A stretch of DNA of 5,917 nt, taken from assembly GCA_946631805.1 (NCBI GenBank), contig CAMPAJ010000112.1, positions 1 to 5,917 of the forward strand, read 5' to 3'. Numbering within the stretch: the first letter of the stretch is position 1; each line of letters begins with the position of its first letter. The notes below the pieces were generated by a model that did not search any database, had not been told where the DNA came from, and saw only the letters and a program-made list of their open reading frames with translations. Positions 4,828-5,917 of this stretch are shown one piece after another. Source of the DNA: an uncultured Eggerthellaceae bacterium (lineage in GTDB: Bacteria > Actinomycetota > Coriobacteriia > Coriobacteriales > Eggerthellaceae). The position numbers were made by a program, and so were the translations under genes.

Positions 4828-5409
4828 TTAGGCGCGACGACGCACGTCTTTGATGGAGAAGTCGTACACGAGGTGCGCCAGGTCACGGGCCGAAGTGGTA
4901 CCGGGATTGGCAAGCCAGCGCGAGATCATGAACAACGTGCCCGAAAGGGTGTATTCAAGAAGCAAGTCAAGCTCGTCGTCGGAGCGCTGGGCGTCGGGGC
5001 CAATGACGTATTCGCGCCACAGGGGCTTGAGGTCTTCCTTCAGGCGATGCACGAACGACGGGTCCCCACCCTCGCCCAGCAGCACCGAAATGCGCGCCTT
5101 GTTGCGCTCGTAGTACAAGACAACGTCTCCGCACGCAGCAATACAGCTAAGCTTACCGGAATCGCGCTGCAAGCGCTTCATGCATCCTTCGACACATTCT
5201 GTCATGCCTGCGAGCAGCGCATTCTCGATAACTTGCAGCATTTCGTACAGATCACGGTAATGCAAATAGAACGTCCCCCGGTTGTAGCCGGCAAGCTCGC
5301 ACACCTGCCCGACTGTAATCTTTTCGATGGGCCGCTCGGCATACAGGCGCCAGAAGGCCTCTTCGAGGTCGGCTTTCGTCTGGTTGGTTTTTTCGGGACG
5401 TTTCCGCAT
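4828..5409 (-). CDS. TetR/AcrR-family transcriptional regulator (second copy)
   Basis: A 193-residue protein. Residues 8-55 are a TetR DNA-binding domain: helix 1 (KADLEEAFWRLYAERP), KITVGQVCELAGYN, and the recognition region RGTFYLHYRDLYEML. The rest is a helical ligand-binding domain of the short TetR_C_8-like class; ligand unknown. ATG 5409 is the only plausible start, because an in-frame stop lies a few codons upstream and the HTH begins immediately after it. No Shine-Dalgarno sequence is visible before it, so translation may be weak or use a leaderless or atypical mechanism. The gene is divergent from the arylamine N-acetyltransferase gene with only 72 bases between start codons, a layout that usually means the regulator controls its divergent neighbour and itself. 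It is not closely similar to the first TetR of this window beyond the shared fold. Confidence 0.9.
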   Translation of the reverse strand: MRKRPEKTNQTKADLEEAFWRLYAERPIEKITVGQVCELAGYNRGTFYLHYRDLYEMLQVIENALLAGMTECVEGCMKRLQRDSGKLSCIAACGDVVLYYERNKARISVLLGEGGDPSFVHRLKEDLKPLWREYVIGPDAQRSDDELDLLLEYTLSGTLFMISRWLANPGTTSARDLAHLVYDFSIKDVRRRA

Positions 5410-5442
5410 ACGAAAAGCATATCATGGCTGCTACGGAACGCG

Positions 5443-5471
5443 GTATCATGCACGTTAGGAATTGGAGTCAA
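5443..5471 (-). promoter_or_regulatory. Weak candidate promoter for the second TetR gene
   Basis: On the minus strand TTGACT (5471-5466, five of six matches) precedes TGATAC (5448-5443) by 17 bases; the -10 is poor. It would start transcription near 5436, about 27 bases before the ATG at 5409. It lies in the 72-base divergent spacer and overlaps the ribosome-binding region of the acetyltransferase gene, so occupancy by RNA polymerase or a repressor would affect both genes. No clear long palindrome is seen in this spacer. Confidence 0.27.
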
Positions 5472-5481
5472 CGGAGGAACT

Positions 5482-5917
5482 ATGAGCATAGAGCTATACG
5501 AACCACTGCCGAATGTCGACGCCTATCTTGAACGGATCGGCATAGCGCAAAGGAAAGAGCCCACGACCGAGTTTCTGGACGAGCTCATCTTCGCTCATCA
5601 ATGCACGGTGCCGTTCGACGACTTGGATGTGTACGAGCACGCGCTCGCTCCCTCGCTGGGTATCGCAGATTTGTACGACAAGATCGTCATCCGCAAGCGC
5701 GGCGGCTACTGCTTTGAGCTCAACGGCCTGTTCGCGGCCCTGCTACGTGCGCTTGGCTATGACGTGCAGCCCTGCATGGCGCGCGTGGTCTTCCGCCCCA
5801 ACCCCTACCCGCTCATCACGCACCGCGCCAACATCGTGACCATCGAGCAGAAGCGCTACCTGGCCGACGTCGGCTTCGGCGGCCCCATGCTCTACGGCAA
5901 ACAAATCAACCCCCGCG
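5482..5917 (+). CDS. nat: Arylamine N-acetyltransferase, N-terminal part (3' end outside window)
   Basis: The frame runs from ATG 5482 to the end of the window, giving 145 residues of a family that is normally about 250-280 long. GGAGG (5473-5477) lies four bases before the start. The catalytic triad is complete: Cys77 in RGGYCFELNGLF, His114 in THRANIV, and Asp129 in LADVGFGG; the spacings of 37 and 15 residues match those of characterised bacterial NATs (Cys69, His107, Asp122 in the Salmonella enzyme). An upstream VPFDDLDV segment (43-50) corresponds to the family's VPFEN-like motif. These cytoplasmic enzymes transfer acetyl from acetyl-CoA to arylamines and hydrazines by a ping-pong mechanism through the cysteine; in some bacteria relatives act in secondary metabolism. 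The divergent TetR gene suggests inducible expression. Detoxification is the default guess, not demonstrated. Confidence 0.94.
   Translation, partial: MSIELYEPLPNVDAYLERIGIAQRKEPTTEFLDELIFAHQCTVPFDDLDVYEHALAPSLGIADLYDKIVIRKRGGYCFELNGLFAALLRALGYDVQPCMARVVFRPNPYPLITHRANIVTIEQKRYLADVGFGGPMLYGKQINPR

Noticed and set aside
4416..4913. A 165-codon minus-strand frame spanning the 4550-4827 spacer
   Set aside because: It runs through both hairpin structures and into two confident genes in other frames, is Arg/Pro-rich, and shows no family resemblance.
1..5917. CRISPR array, tRNA, rRNA, riboswitch or insertion sequence
   Set aside because: No regularly spaced direct repeats, cloverleaf, known aptamer pattern or transposase/integrase motif was found on either strand by eye.

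Overview
The window is a gene-dense bacterial chromosome segment. Moderate-to-high GC coding sequence, TetR regulators of the short QacR/AcrR-like type, a Tat-like lipoprotein signal on an ABC substrate-binding protein, and an arylamine N-acetyltransferase would fit an actinobacterium of the Coriobacteriia (Eggerthellaceae-like). This placement is an impression from protein style and is not proven; no rRNA or other marker gene is present.

Layout. (1) 1-435, + strand: C-terminal end of a MATE-family multidrug/sodium antiporter. (2) 436-1560: a spacer with a hairpin, then a promoter overlapped by a near-ideal 23-bp palindrome. These drive a small predicted membrane-anchored protein of unknown function (672-998, +), which converges on and slightly overlaps a TetR regulator gene (988-1527, -). 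The spacer upstream of that regulator carries a second inverted repeat with the same TACCG...CGGTA half-sites and almost the same spacing, so the regulator may control both itself and the small gene. (3) 1687-3205: an AT-richer toxin-antitoxin module on the - strand. An XRE/MqsA-type HTH antitoxin (2518-3132) overlaps a PezT/zeta-type kinase toxin (1752-2525) by 8 nt. A good promoter and a 9-bp-arm inverted repeat lie just upstream, and the toxin ribosome-binding site can fold into a hairpin inside the end of the antitoxin gene. (4) 3206-3499: a spacer with no convincing gene. (5) 3500-4549, +: a solitary NitT/TauT (NMT1-like) ABC substrate-binding lipoprotein without permease or ATPase in view. 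(6) 4550-4827: a convergent spacer with a large 28-bp-arm inverted repeat followed by a second 13-bp-arm hairpin. (7) 4828-5409, -: a second TetR regulator, divergent from (8) 5482-5917, +: the N-terminal 145 residues of an arylamine N-acetyltransferase with its whole Cys-His-Asp triad.

Taken together, the segment combines detoxification and efflux functions (MATE exporter, N-acetyltransferase, two TetR sensors) with an inserted-looking zeta toxin-antitoxin unit. The least explained parts are the small TetR-associated membrane gene, the repeated TACCG operators, and the large inverted repeat after the substrate-binding protein gene.
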